The notes under the pieces were generated by a model that did no database searches, had not been told where the DNA came from, and saw nothing but the letters and a program-made list of their open reading frames with translations. From contig CAWBIZ010000007.1 in NCBI GenBank assembly GCA_963789005.1, positions 1-64,000 on the forward strand: a DNA stretch of 64,000 nucleotides, written 5' to 3'. This document shows positions 42,626-51,044 of the stretch, in pieces; position 1 is the stretch's first letter; each line of letters opens with the position of its first letter. The translations under genes and the position numbers were made by a program. The DNA comes from DASSUW01 sp963789005. GTDB taxonomy: Bacteria; Actinomycetota; Thermoleophilia; Solirubrobacterales; Solirubrobacteraceae.

Positions 42626-44299
42626 CTACTTCGTGTACGGCCGCGCGGAGGTGTTGCGCGCGCCCTTCGGCGCGGGCTTGCCCCTCACGTAGCGTGACTT
42701 GCCGCGGCCCCAGTCGTGCCGGGAGCGCTTCATCTTGATGACGCGCTCCTGGAGCTGCGGGTTGAGGCGGTCGAAGCCGACCACGTCGGCCTTGACCCGA
42801 GCCTGGAACCGCATGAAGCCGTAGGCGGCCTCCGGGTACCGCGCGGGCTGGCCCGTCGCGGCGTAGTTGCGGCTCAGCCCGTCGTTCGAATAGACGGGGA
42901 AGCTCCGCTGCCGGCCCGACTTACGCGGATACGTGTAGGCCGACCACGTATTGCTGCGCTCCAGATCGGCGAACGCGACCTCCCTCGGCCGCCTCGGGTT
43001 GGTGAAGTCGATCACCGAGGAGCCGCCGCGGTAGTAGGCGTTCACCAGCAGGTACCGGTCCTTCGCCGGCACCGGGATGCCGAGGTGAGACGAGCAGTAC
43101 TGCCCGGCCTCGACCGTCGGATCCGCGTCGTCGTTCGACGGGCGCGGGTTGCGGTACTCCGACAGCAGGTCGCCGCTCTTCGTCTCGAAGAAGAACATGT
43201 TCCCTGTCTCGAACACCTTGGGCCCGCCAGGCAGGCCGCCGGTCTTCGTCGTCACCGTCGGGCAGCCGTCGCCGAACGACTCGTCGATGAAGTTGGCGAT
43301 CTTGCCGTCCCAGCTGAACGTCGCCGAGTGCCAGAAGTCGACGTTCGGCTGGTCATAAGCCCACTTCGGGTGCTCAGTGTCGGGCAGCCCGGTCCGGCGG
43401 TCGATCTTCCACACCTGGCCCTGCTCGCCGCACGCGGCGCCGATGATGCCCCTCTTGGGGAACGAGCTCAGGTCGTGGCAGCCGAGGAAGTTGTCCAGCG
43501 GCGCGACGATGCCGTGATCGCTGACCGGCTTGTAGACGCCGTCGGCGTCACCGGGATAGACGATCGGCAGCTCCTCGACCTCACGGGCGGCCGCCGGGTT
43601 GTCGAACGGCACCTCGATCACCTGGACGACGCCGTGGTTGACCGCGCGACCCGCGGCCTGGCCGAGCGGCCCGCAGGTCGGGCCCTCGCCGAGCGGGTAG
43701 CTCGAGTTGAGCACGTACATCGACTCGCCGCCCGGTGCGGGGAGCAGCGTGTTGGTGTGCGAGCCGCAGTCCTGGTAGACGGCCGCGACCTGCGACGGGG
43801 CGCTCGGGTTCGACACGTCGAAGACCCGCAGGCCCTCCCACGCGCCGTCGGGATAGCGCCCGGTCGTCGCGCTCTTGCTCACCGGCCCGGCGCCGCACTG
43901 CGGGCCGGCGAGGACGCTGTCGACCGACAGCACGAGCGTGTCGGCGTCGCCGTCCTTGTCGGTGTCGAACACCGACGGGTCGCCCTGCGGGCCGTAGCAG
44001 CGGACGTCCTTGACCAGCGTCGGCGTCGGCTTCGAGACGTCGAAGATCCGGAAGCCGCCGTAGTCGCCGACATACGCGAGATCGCCCCAGAACGCGATGT
44101 CGGAGCTGGTGACGTGCGTGTTGGCCGCGTTGAACGGGTTCTGCCCCGTCTGGAAGTTGGCGATGAACGAGAAGTTCATGCCGAACGGGGCGCTCAGCGG
44201 CGTCCCGTAGTCGACCGGCGGGTGCGCGAGCGCCGTGCCGCTGCACAGGCCCATCGCGACCGCACATGCAGCCGTGAAGACTTTCCACCTTCGTCGCAT
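42626..44299 (-). CDS. Secreted LVIVD-repeat beta-propeller protein
   Basis: A 557-residue protein with a signal peptide (cleavage near ALAHP) and repeats of the LVIVD type (DLAYVGDYGGFRIFDVSKP, GLRVFDVSNPSAP, SSVIDFTNPRRPREVAF). These form a propeller-like surface module of unknown function. DTDKDGDADT resembles a Ca-binding loop. Several cysteines suggest disulfides. The C-terminus is basic (RGKSRYVRGKPAPKG), perhaps contacting wall polymers. Confidence 0.82.
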   Translation of the reverse strand: MRRRWKVFTAACAVAMGLCSGTALAHPPVDYGTPLSAPFGMNFSFIANFQTGQNPFNAANTHVTSSDIAFWGDLAYVGDYGGFRIFDVSKPTPTLVKDVRCYGPQGDPSVFDTDKDGDADTLVLSVDSVLAGPQCGAGPVSKSATTGRYPDGAWEGLRVFDVSNPSAPSQVAAVYQDCGSHTNTLLPAPGGESMYVLNSSYPLGEGPTCGPLGQAAGRAVNHGVVQVIEVPFDNPAAAREVEELPIVYPGDADGVYKPVSDHGIVAPLDNFLGCHDLSSFPKRGIIGAACGEQGQVWKIDRRTGLPDTEHPKWAYDQPNVDFWHSATFSWDGKIANFIDESFGDGCPTVTTKTGGLPGGPKVFETGNMFFFETKSGDLLSEYRNPRPSNDDADPTVEAGQYCSSHLGIPVPAKDRYLLVNAYYRGGSSVIDFTNPRRPREVAFADLERSNTWSAYTYPRKSGRQRSFPVYSNDGLSRNYAATGQPARYPEAAYGFMRFQARVKADVVGFDRLNPQLQERVIKMKRSRHDWGRGKSRYVRGKPAPKGARNTSARPYTK

Positions 44300-44414
44300 G
44301 TTCCCCTCCCGAGGGAATGTGGTGTGCGGGCGCGGCGACCCACCTCACCTGCCCGCTATTGGGTGGGACCCTACCCGATCCGACGTCGCGCAGACCCCCT
44401 ACGCTCCAGTTGCC

Positions 44415-45101
44415 ATGCGCCAGGTCCGCTTTCCCGGAGAGTCTCCCGAGCACCGCCGGGCGCGCGCCCTGCGCGAGCGCGTCGACGACCTGCGCGACGC
44501 CCGCCAGCGGATCATCGACGCCGCCGACGCCGAGCGGCAACGGATCGAGCGCGACCTCCACGACGGCGCCCAGCAGCGCATGGTCTCCGTGGCGGTGACG
44601 CTCGGCCTCGCGCAGTCGCAGCTGGAGAGCGACCTCGCGCGCGCGGGCGAGCTGATCGCCCACGCCCGCGACGAGGCCCAGCTCGCGGTCAAGGAGCTGC
44701 GCGAGCTCGCGCGCGGCATCCACCCGGCGCTGCTCAGCGATCGCGGGCTCGGCGTCGCGCTCGACGCGCTCGCCGCTCGCGCTCCCGTGCCGGTCGGGGT
44801 CAGCGGCGTCCCGGAGGATCCGCTGCGCCCGGCGGTGGAGGCGGCGGCCTACTTCGTCACCGCGGAGGCGCTCACCAACGTCGCCAAGTACGCGCGGGCG
44901 ACCGAGGCCTCCGTCGAGCTGCAGCTCGACGACGGGCGGCTGCGGCTCCAGGTCCGCGACGACGGCTGCGGCGGCGCGGACCCGGAGATCGGGACCGGCC
45001 TGCGCGGGTTGCGCGATCGGGTCGAGGCGCTGGACGGCAGCCTCGAGATCGACTCGCCGCCCGGCTGCGGCACGACGGTCACGGTCGAGCTGCCGCTGTG
45101 A
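44415..45101 (+). CDS. Soluble NarL-type histidine kinase, orphan
   Basis: A 228-residue kinase without a sensor or membrane domain. HisKA_3 dimerisation box ERQRIERDLHDGAQQRMVSV holds the phospho-His; the HATPase has N-box EALTNVAKYA, G1 DDGCGGAD and G2 GTGLRGLRDRVEAL. No response regulator is next to it. A short coiled-coil (RERVDDLRDARQRI) precedes the H-box. TACGCT (44400-44405) lies 9 nt before the ATG. Confidence 0.87.
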   Translation: MRQVRFPGESPEHRRARALRERVDDLRDARQRIIDAADAERQRIERDLHDGAQQRMVSVAVTLGLAQSQLESDLARAGELIAHARDEAQLAVKELRELARGIHPALLSDRGLGVALDALAARAPVPVGVSGVPEDPLRPAVEAAAYFVTAEALTNVAKYARATEASVELQLDDGRLRLQVRDDGCGGADPEIGTGLRGLRDRVEALDGSLEIDSPPGCGTTVTVELPL

Positions 45102-46172
45102 TCAGCGCGTGGCGGCGACCGAGTAGACCGGCGGCAGGTTCGCCGCGGCCTCGAACCAGCTCGCGCCCGCGTCGGCCGAGCCGTAGACCGCGCCCGACGT
45201 CGCCCCGAAGTAGAGCTCGAGCGCCTCGCCCTCGCCCACTCCGGCGAACGCCTCGCGCAGGATCGTGAGGTACGCCTCCTCGGTCGGCAGGCCGTCACCG
45301 CGTGGCGCCCAGCTCGCGCCCGCGTCGCGCGTCTCGTAGACGCGCAGCTTGCCGTCAGGCGTGACCCGGTCGATGTCCGCGGTGAGCGGGATCACGTACG
45401 CGCTGTCGGCGTCCGCCGGGTCGACCGCGAGCGGGAAGCCGAAGTCCGAGGGCAGGCCGTTCGCGATGTCGTTCCACGTCTCGCCGGCGTCGTCGGAGCG
45501 GTACACGCCGCCGTGGAACTGCATGAAGATCCGCTCGGGGCGGGTCGGCGCGCGCTGAAGGCGATGCACGCACAGCGCGACCTCCTCCTCCGGCGGCGCG
45601 TCCTCGGGCAGGTAGCGCGCGACGAGGCCCTCGTTGCCGCTGCGCCAAGTGGCGCCGCCGTCCTCGGTCAGCCACACGCCGGCGGCGGAGATGCCGATCG
45701 CCAGCCGGTCGGGCTCACCCGGCCATGTCTCGATCGAGTGCAGGCACAGCCCGCCGGCTCCGGGCTGCCAGCGCGGTCGCGAGGGGTGCTTCCACAGCGC
45801 CTGGTTGAGCTCGAAGGTGGCGCCGCCGTCGCGGCTCTCGAACAGCGCGCCGGGGTCGCCGCCGGCGTAGACGGTGCCGTCGCGCTCGCCGGGGACGATC
45901 ACCCAGATCCGCTCGAGCGCAGCGTCGCCGCCCTCGGGCAGCGCGACGCCGCCGGCCTGCTCCCACTCGCCGGCGGGGTCGTCGGCGTACCAGAGCTTCG
46001 GACCGTAGAACGGCGAGGTCACCGAGGCGTACGCCCGTCCAGTCCGGGGATCCCGCAGGGCGTACTCGACCGGCTCGCCGGCGAACAGCCGCTGCGTGAC
46101 CTCGAACGTCGAGCCCGGCTCTCCCTCGAGCACGATCAGGCCCTTCTTCGTTCCCACCAGCAACTCGGTCAT
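45102..46172 (-). CDS. BNR-repeat (sialidase-like) propeller protein
   Basis: A 356-residue protein with several Asp-box repeats (SRDGGATF, TEDGGATWRS, SDDAGETWND, TRDAGASWAP, SADAGASWFE), as in sialidase- and photosystem-assembly-type propellers. No signal peptide is seen, so it is probably cytoplasmic. Start 46172 is chosen because it overlaps the MoaD-like stop by ATGA. The MoaD-BNR gene pair recurs in actinobacteria (family knowledge), but its function is not established. Confidence 0.82.
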   Translation of the reverse strand: MTELLVGTKKGLIVLEGEPGSTFEVTQRLFAGEPVEYALRDPRTGRAYASVTSPFYGPKLWYADDPAGEWEQAGGVALPEGGDAALERIWVIVPGERDGTVYAGGDPGALFESRDGGATFELNQALWKHPSRPRWQPGAGGLCLHSIETWPGEPDRLAIGISAAGVWLTEDGGATWRSGNEGLVARYLPEDAPPEEEVALCVHRLQRAPTRPERIFMQFHGGVYRSDDAGETWNDIANGLPSDFGFPLAVDPADADSAYVIPLTADIDRVTPDGKLRVYETRDAGASWAPRGDGLPTEEAYLTILREAFAGVGEGEALELYFGATSGAVYGSADAGASWFEAAANLPPVYSVAATR

Positions 46173-46438
46173 CGGCGGCATCCTCCCGAAAGCGCCGGCA
46201 GCACGTCGATCGTGTCCCCGGCGTCGACGCGCGTGTCCTGCGCGCCGAGCTCCCCGTTCACGAACACGTTGATGTGCCGCCGCAGCACGCCGCGCTCGTC
46301 GAGGATCCAGCCCTGAGCGGCCGGATGCGTGGACTCGATCGCCGCCAGCAGCTCACCCACCGACCGACCCTCGATCGCGTGCTCCGAGCGATCTCCGGCC
46401 AGCCGCTTCAGCGGGCCTCGCAGACGCACGACAGGCAT
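46169..46438 (-). CDS. MoaD/ThiS-like ubiquitin-fold protein with extended tail
   Basis: An 89-residue beta-grasp protein (VVRLRGPLKRLAG, INVFVNGELGAQDTRV, GDTIDVLPALSGG). Instead of ending in Gly-Gly it continues GGCRR, so a C-terminal protease would be needed before adenylation, as for QbsE or CysO-like sulfur carriers (family knowledge). It is ATGA-coupled to the BNR gene. TAGGAT on the minus strand (46445-46450) lies 6 nt before the ATG, within the 3-prime end of the glycosidase gene. Confidence 0.82.
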   Translation of the reverse strand: MPVVRLRGPLKRLAGDRSEHAIEGRSVGELLAAIESTHPAAQGWILDERGVLRRHINVFVNGELGAQDTRVDAGDTIDVLPALSGGCRR

Positions 46439-47510
46439 GGCGTGATCCTAGGCGAGTCGGGCGGTCGCCGAGTCGCCTGGCGGCGAGCGTCCTGAGCGCC
46501 TGGAACGCGGGCTTCGGGTAGGGGCGGCCGTCAGCGGTGAGCCCCGGCCACCGGACCACGCCCTCGGACGCAAACGCGCTGTCGGGCGGGAACTCCGGGT
46601 TGTCGCGGAAGGCGACGAAGACGGCGTCGGCGCCGGCGTCGATCATGAATCTCGCGCCGCAGGCGATCCATCTCGCCTGGTCCGACGGGCCGCCCTTCAT
46701 CCGCGGCTGGTCCTGGTGGGCGGCGAGCGACGGGTAGCCGGTTTCGGTGACCCACAACGGCCCCGGGAAGCCCGTGCGCCTGTAGAACGCCTTCGCTCTG
46801 CGGACGGCGCGCCGCAAGCCGTTCAGGCGGCCTCGCAGGTGCACGTTGGCGACGTCGACGTGCTCGATGAGCGGGTTGGCCGCATCGTGCAGTACAGCGT
46901 CGATGTAGGTGGTGTTCAGGCGCGAGAAGCCGCCGACGGCGATTGTGGCGTCCGGCTGCGCCGCCCTCACGCCCAGGGCGGCCAGCGTCGCCCAGCGCGC
47001 GTAGTCGCTGGGTGTTCCGACGAAGCCGAACCCGTTGTCTGGCTCGTTGCCGAGCTCCCAGCGGCGGACGTTGGGAGCGTGACGAACGATCTGGGTCACC
47101 ATGTCCCGCCACGTGCTTTCGTGCTGTGGGGCGGGCGCGCACCTGCCGGGGCGGTCGGATCGGCCGGCGGGGCACTCGGCGATGTACCACGGCGTGTCGG
47201 TGATCGTCCCTGTCACCCGGATGCGGTACCTGGCGGCGAGCGCGTTGACGCGCTCGACCGCGGAGAAATCGGTGCCGCCCCACGCGAACACGATCCCGAC
47301 CGCGAAGTCCATCCGCAGGTATCGCAACCCCGCCTCCGACGACGCCCTGAACAGCGCTTCCTGCTGGACTGCCGTGTGGTTGAGATAGAGCATCGAATGG
47401 CTTCCCAGCCTGGTGCCGTACGTCTTGTCCTTGGCGGCCGCGTCGGCCGGTGGCGGCATGGTGGCGAGCGCAGCAGCGCACGCGACCGCGCAGAGCGACA
47501 TGGCGCCCAT
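46353..47510 (-). CDS. Secreted clan-A glycoside hydrolase
   Basis: A 385-residue protein with a signal peptide and a TIM-barrel glycosidase pattern: acid/base Glu in RWELGNEPDNG and nucleophile Glu in LWVTETGYPS, about 110 residues apart, as in GH39/GH5-like enzymes. Substrate unknown. The last about 35 residues (after AFQALRTLAARR) are basic, low in structure and overlap the MoaD-like gene by 86 nt on the same strand, which suggests loss of an earlier stop. Confidence 0.82.
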   Translation of the reverse strand: MGAMSLCAVACAAALATMPPPADAAAKDKTYGTRLGSHSMLYLNHTAVQQEALFRASSEAGLRYLRMDFAVGIVFAWGGTDFSAVERVNALAARYRIRVTGTITDTPWYIAECPAGRSDRPGRCAPAPQHESTWRDMVTQIVRHAPNVRRWELGNEPDNGFGFVGTPSDYARWATLAALGVRAAQPDATIAVGGFSRLNTTYIDAVLHDAANPLIEHVDVANVHLRGRLNGLRRAVRRAKAFYRRTGFPGPLWVTETGYPSLAAHQDQPRMKGGPSDQARWIACGARFMIDAGADAVFVAFRDNPEFPPDSAFASEGVVRWPGLTADGRPYPKPAFQALRTLAARRLGDRPTRLGSRHACRASARPAEAAGRRSLGARDRGSVGG

Positions 47511-47649
47511 GGCGGCCTCCCTGTTCGATCGGGGCGCCCCGGGGGTCGAGCGCCGTCACGACCGTTATCCGACGCGGCGCCTTCCGCCGCCAGACCCCAT
47601 AGGGGTGAGGCTCATACCCCCGGCGGTGCTAACCCGGCACTGAGACGGC

Positions 47650-48141
47650 TCACCAGCCGCGTGTGCCCGGCGCTCCCTTGAAGGGCCCGACAAGGTCGGC
47701 GGTGATCCAGCCGCCGTAGAAGTCGCCCTCCTGCGCGCGCACCCGCTCGTCGTCCATCCACGCGGCATCCACGCGCCCGGGGTAGAAGGCGATGTGGTCG
47801 CGCAGCGCCTCGTAGGCCGGCGAAGGCTCTCGGTACGTCCACGCGACCGCCCGGACATGGCGGTCGCCGACGGCCGCGTCGAAATAGGTCGCGGCGCCCT
47901 TGTACTCGCACCACGTCGAGCGCGCACCGCTCGGGGTCAGCAGGCCGGCGCGCACGTCCGCCGGCGGGATGTAAACGGTCGGCGGATGGCTCGTTTCGAG
48001 CACGCGCAGCGCGCGCGTCGAATCGGCCAGCACCTCGCCGGCGAGTTCGACCCGCACCCGGCGCGTGGCCGGGCTCACGGCCGGCGGTCGAGGGTAGTCC
48101 CACACGCGCTCCACGGTGATTTCGTACGGCGCGCTCGGCAC
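47650..48141 (-). CDS. DUF427 family protein
   Basis: A 163-residue protein with the DUF427 core: RVRVELAGEVLADSTRALRV, PTVYIPPADVRAGLL, STWCEYKGAATYFD and EALRDHIAFYPGRVDA. Members are small single-domain proteins of unknown function, widespread in actinobacteria. The preceding 139 bp (47511-47649) contain no gene; I see only short GC-rich repeats. Confidence 0.85.
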   Translation of the reverse strand: MPSAPYEITVERVWDYPRPPAVSPATRRVRVELAGEVLADSTRALRVLETSHPPTVYIPPADVRAGLLTPSGARSTWCEYKGAATYFDAAVGDRHVRAVAWTYREPSPAYEALRDHIAFYPGRVDAAWMDDERVRAQEGDFYGGWITADLVGPFKGAPGTRGW

Positions 48142-48212
48142 GGGGGATCATGGTTGACGGGGTGCCTGCGCCGCGACAAGCTCGTCCCTCACTCGCGGAC
48201 AGGGAGGAGCGC

Positions 48213-48590
48213 ATGCTCGGAAACCACCCGATCGACGTCGTGTTGCTGGCCACCGACCTCGAGGAGTCGAAGGAGTTCTACGCCGGCAAGCTCGGCCTCG
48301 ACATCCTCCACGAGAGCGAGGAGGAGGTCACCTACAAGTGCGGAGGGGACAGCCAGCTCGCCGTGACCAAGAGCACCACGGGCACGGCCGACGAGCAGAC
48401 CCAGGCGGGCTGGCGCGTGACCGACCTCGCGGCCGAGCTTTCCGAACTGCGGTCGCGCGGCGTCGAGATCCAGGAGTACGACATGCCGGGTCTGAAGACG
48501 GTCGACGGCGTCGTGGACCTGGGTTTCGCGCTGATGGCGTGGATGGTCGATCCGCACCGCAACGCGCTCGCGATCATGCAGCTCAAGTGA
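48213..48590 (+). CDS. VOC family protein
   Basis: A 125-residue single VOC domain: VVLLATDLEESKEFYAGKLGL at the N-terminus and FALMAWMVDPHRNALAIMQL at the end. ATG 48213 is chosen because AGGGAGGAG lies just upstream. It is followed after 10 nt by a second VOC gene, forming a pair that may act as a heterodimer or on related substrates (inference). Confidence 0.85.
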   Translation: MLGNHPIDVVLLATDLEESKEFYAGKLGLDILHESEEEVTYKCGGDSQLAVTKSTTGTADEQTQAGWRVTDLAAELSELRSRGVEIQEYDMPGLKTVDGVVDLGFALMAWMVDPHRNALAIMQLK

Positions 48591-48600
48591 GGGAGGCGAG

Positions 48601-48972
48601 ATGCTCGACCACGTCGGCTTCGGCGTTACCGACTACGCGCGCAGCAGGGCGTTCTACGAGCAGGCGCTCGCGCCGCTGGGCATCACGCTCCTGATGGAGC
48701 CGGTCGCTGAGGCCGCCGGCTTCGGCAAGGACGGCAAGCCGTTCTTCTGGGTCGAGAAGCGCGGGCCGGCATCGCCGGGCGCCGTGCACGTCGCGTTCGC
48801 GGCGGCCGACCGCGAGACCGTCGACGCCTTCCATGCTGCCGCACTCGAGGCGGGCGGGACCGACAACGGGGCGCCCGGGGTGCGCGAGATCTACCACCCC
48901 AACTACTACGGCGCCTACGTGCTCGACCCCGACGGCAACAACGTCGAGGCGGTCTGCCACAGGCCTGCCTGA
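48601..48972 (+). CDS. VOC family protein
   Basis: A 123-residue VOC protein: MLDHVGFGVTDYARSRAFYE, VEKRGPASPGAVHVAFAA and YHPNYYGAYVLDPDGNNVEA. The HVxxxVxD start plus late Asp/Glu metal-site region resembles glyoxalase-I-like lyases. GAGGGAGGCG before the ATG is an RBS. Second gene of the VOC pair. Confidence 0.88.
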   Translation: MLDHVGFGVTDYARSRAFYEQALAPLGITLLMEPVAEAAGFGKDGKPFFWVEKRGPASPGAVHVAFAAADRETVDAFHAAALEAGGTDNGAPGVREIYHPNYYGAYVLDPDGNNVEAVCHRPA

Positions 48973-48975
48973 CTC

Positions 48976-49494
48976 CTACTCGAACAGCTCGCAGAACCCC
49001 GGCAGCGCGTCGGCCAGGCGGCCATCGTCTGCCGCCTCGCGCAACGGATGCTGTCCGGCCGAGAAGACGAGATCGAACCGTCCGGCACCCAGCGGCACGA
49101 GCACAACCCGTCCGACGTCCTTGAACTGCTCGCCCTGGATGTTGGCGGCCAGCCCCGTCGCCACGATCCGGTCGAGCGTCCCGTCCGAATTGAAGTAGGT
49201 GGTCTGCGTGAACGAGTCAGGCCCTTCTCGGAACGACTCGCCGGTCGTCAGGTTGGTGATCGTGTTGTCCTCGTGTAGGTGCGCTTGGACGCGCCGCCGT
49301 ACGCCGTCGTCGAAGAACGTCGTCTGCATCCCGGTGATGTGGATGTCCCAGCGCAGCGTCCCGCAGGGCGTCGCCCCGGTCACCACCTGGCTGACGTCGA
49401 TGTCAGTCCGAACAGGCGGATCCGCGAGGGCAGGGCTCGCGAACGCGACGATCGCGAGACAGGTCATCGCGGGCAGCAAGAAACGAATGCGCAT
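48976..49494 (-). CDS. Secreted protein of unknown function
   Basis: A 172-residue protein with a Sec signal peptide (cleavage near ALADP). The mature part looks beta-rich (WDIHITGMQTTFFDDGVRRR, DNTITNLTTGESF) and has two cysteines. Similar actinobacterial secreted proteins share this pattern, but no function is known. GGAGGAG upstream of the ATG is a strong RBS. Confidence 0.75.
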   Translation of the reverse strand: MRIRFLLPAMTCLAIVAFASPALADPPVRTDIDVSQVVTGATPCGTLRWDIHITGMQTTFFDDGVRRRVQAHLHEDNTITNLTTGESFREGPDSFTQTTYFNSDGTLDRIVATGLAANIQGEQFKDVGRVVLVPLGAGRFDLVFSAGQHPLREAADDGRLADALPGFCELFE

Positions 49495-49530
49495 CGGCTC
49501 CTCCTCGTCCGTTCGGCTCTGGAGCGGAGT

Positions 49531-50103
49531 CTACGGCGTGCGCTCGTAGACCAGGACGACGACGCCGTCGCCAACGACCTTCGAGTCCCTGAGCCGGAGG
49601 TTGCGTCGCTCGGGCGTCTCCGCGAAGGCCTTCTTGCCCGTCCCGAGGATCACCGGAAAGATCATCAGGTTGAGCTGGTCGACGAGGTCGCTCGCGATCA
49701 GCTCCTGCACGAGCCGGTGGCTGCCCGGCACCTGCAGCTCGCCGTCGAACTCCTCCTTGAGCTTGCGCACCTCGGCCGTGGCGTCGCCGCTTTCGAGGAC
49801 CGTCGTGTTGTTCCACTCCGGGTCCTTCAGCGTCGTCGAGACGACGAACTTCGGCATCGAGTTGAACTTGTCGGCGAACTCGCCCTCGCGCTGCGGCCAG
49901 GCCCCGGCGAAACTCTCATACGTGCGGCGTCCGATCAGCAGCGCGTCGGCGCTCAGCGTCTCGTCCAGCTTGAACTGGTTCCCGTCATCGCCGCGCTCGA
50001 ACTCGAAGCTCCAGCCCGGGTACTTGAAGCCCGGTTCGCCTCCCGGTGCCTCCATCACGCCATCGAGCGAAACGAACTCCGTGACAACGATTCGTCCTGG
50101 CAT
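49531..50103 (-). CDS. Dihydrofolate-reductase-like (RibD C-terminal) protein
   Basis: A 190-residue protein with the YyaP/RibD_C fold: VVTEFVSLDGVMEAPGG, LLIGRRTYESFAGAWP, VVSTTLKDPEWNNTTV and LMIFPVILGTGKKAF. These are NADPH-binding reductases of unknown substrate and are usually not the housekeeping DHFR. ATG 50103 is preceded by GAGGAG. The 164 bp upstream (50104-50267) hold only a terminator-like hairpin. Confidence 0.88.
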   Translation of the reverse strand: MPGRIVVTEFVSLDGVMEAPGGEPGFKYPGWSFEFERGDDGNQFKLDETLSADALLIGRRTYESFAGAWPQREGEFADKFNSMPKFVVSTTLKDPEWNNTTVLESGDATAEVRKLKEEFDGELQVPGSHRLVQELIASDLVDQLNLMIFPVILGTGKKAFAETPERRNLRLRDSKVVGDGVVVLVYERTP

Positions 50104-50230
50104 CTGCAGGTCTCCTCTGCGCTGGTCGGCCTTTGTCGGTCGCTCGCTAGGACCGAGATCGTCTCGCGAACTCATCGCGAGTGACCGCGCCGGGCAAGTC
50201 CCGTCGCTGGCGGCAAGCGTCGCCGACAAG

Positions 50231-50256
50231 CGCGCGGCGACGAGCGTCGCCGCGCG
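50231..50256 (-). terminator. Perfect 12-bp GC hairpin downstream of small secreted gene
   Basis: CGCGCGGCGACG (50231-50242) and CGTCGCCGCGCG (50245-50256) are perfect inverted copies 2 nt apart. On the minus strand this lies 11 nt past the stop of the gene at 50268. There is no T-tract. Confidence 0.7.
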
Positions 50257-50267
50257 CCGCTGACGGC

Positions 50268-50507
50268 TCAGTGGATGACGCAGCTCTGGAAGTACGCGTG
50301 CCAGCGCGCCTGCCACCACTCCGACGCGGCCTCGTAGCCGCGCCGGTCGGCCATCTCGTAGAACTGGGCCTCGAGTCGCTCGAGGCGGACGTCGCAGTCC
50401 GCCGGTGTGGCGTCGATCTGGGCATGGGCTGGGGAAGCCGAGCCGATGGCCGACGCTGCGAGAACGGCGACGAGCGCGAGCTTGCTTCGCGTTCGGAGGG
50501 TGCTCAT
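50268..50507 (-). CDS. Small secreted helical protein
   Basis: A 79-residue protein with a signal peptide (cleavage near AHAQI). The mature 50 residues are helical with two cysteines (ADCDV and QSCVIH) that could pair, and are rich in aromatic residues (EWWQARWHAYF). No family recognised. The 123 bp before the next gene (50508-50630) contain nothing further I can name except the -10 box of that gene. Confidence 0.65.
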   Translation of the reverse strand: MSTLRTRSKLALVAVLAASAIGSASPAHAQIDATPADCDVRLERLEAQFYEMADRRGYEAASEWWQARWHAYFQSCVIH

Positions 50508-50630
50508 TGAGTGCTCCTAGGGGTGGGGAGGAACGGACGACGGGAGCGTATGGCCGTCCTCGCCGCCGTTCATGAGCCGTTCCTGAGCCTTTCGTGAGCC
50601 GGCGAGCGGTGATCCCGAGATACTGATGCC

Positions 50631-51023
50631 GTGAGCGAGCGCAACGTGCTCGGCGGGCCGCTGGAGCCGTGCGGCACGGAGCCGATGACCGGGTTCTTCC
50701 GGGACGGGTGCTGCCGGCCGGATCCCGACGGCGTGGGGTCGCACCTGGTCTGCGCCGTGGTCACCGAAGAGTTCCTCGCGCACCAGCTCAGCATCGGCAA
50801 CGACCTCAGCACCCCCCGGCCGCAGTACGGCTTCGTCGGGCTGGTGCCGGGAGATCGTTGGTGCGTGACGGTCACGAACTGGCGGCGCGCGTACGAGGAC
50901 GGCGTGGCGTCGTTCGTGGTCCTGGCCGCCACGAGCGAGCGCGCGCTGGAGACGGTGCCACTGTCGGCGCTCGAGGAGCACGCCGTCGACGTACCGCCCG
51001 ACCCGCGCGAGCTCGCGGGCTGA
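50631..51023 (+). CDS. DUF2237 family protein
   Basis: A 130-residue protein: RNVLGGPLEPCGTEPMTGFF, RDGCCRPDPDGVGSH, AVVTEEFLAHQLSIGNDL, PRPQYGFVGLVPGDRWCV. This cysteine-bearing family of unknown function is strongly conserved. GTG 50631 lies 6 nt after GATACT (50619-50624), so a leaderless mRNA is expected. Confidence 0.9.
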   Translation: MSERNVLGGPLEPCGTEPMTGFFRDGCCRPDPDGVGSHLVCAVVTEEFLAHQLSIGNDLSTPRPQYGFVGLVPGDRWCVTVTNWRRAYEDGVASFVVLAATSERALETVPLSALEEHAVDVPPDPRELAG

Positions 51024-51044
51024 TGCGGGCCGGAGCCGGCCCGG

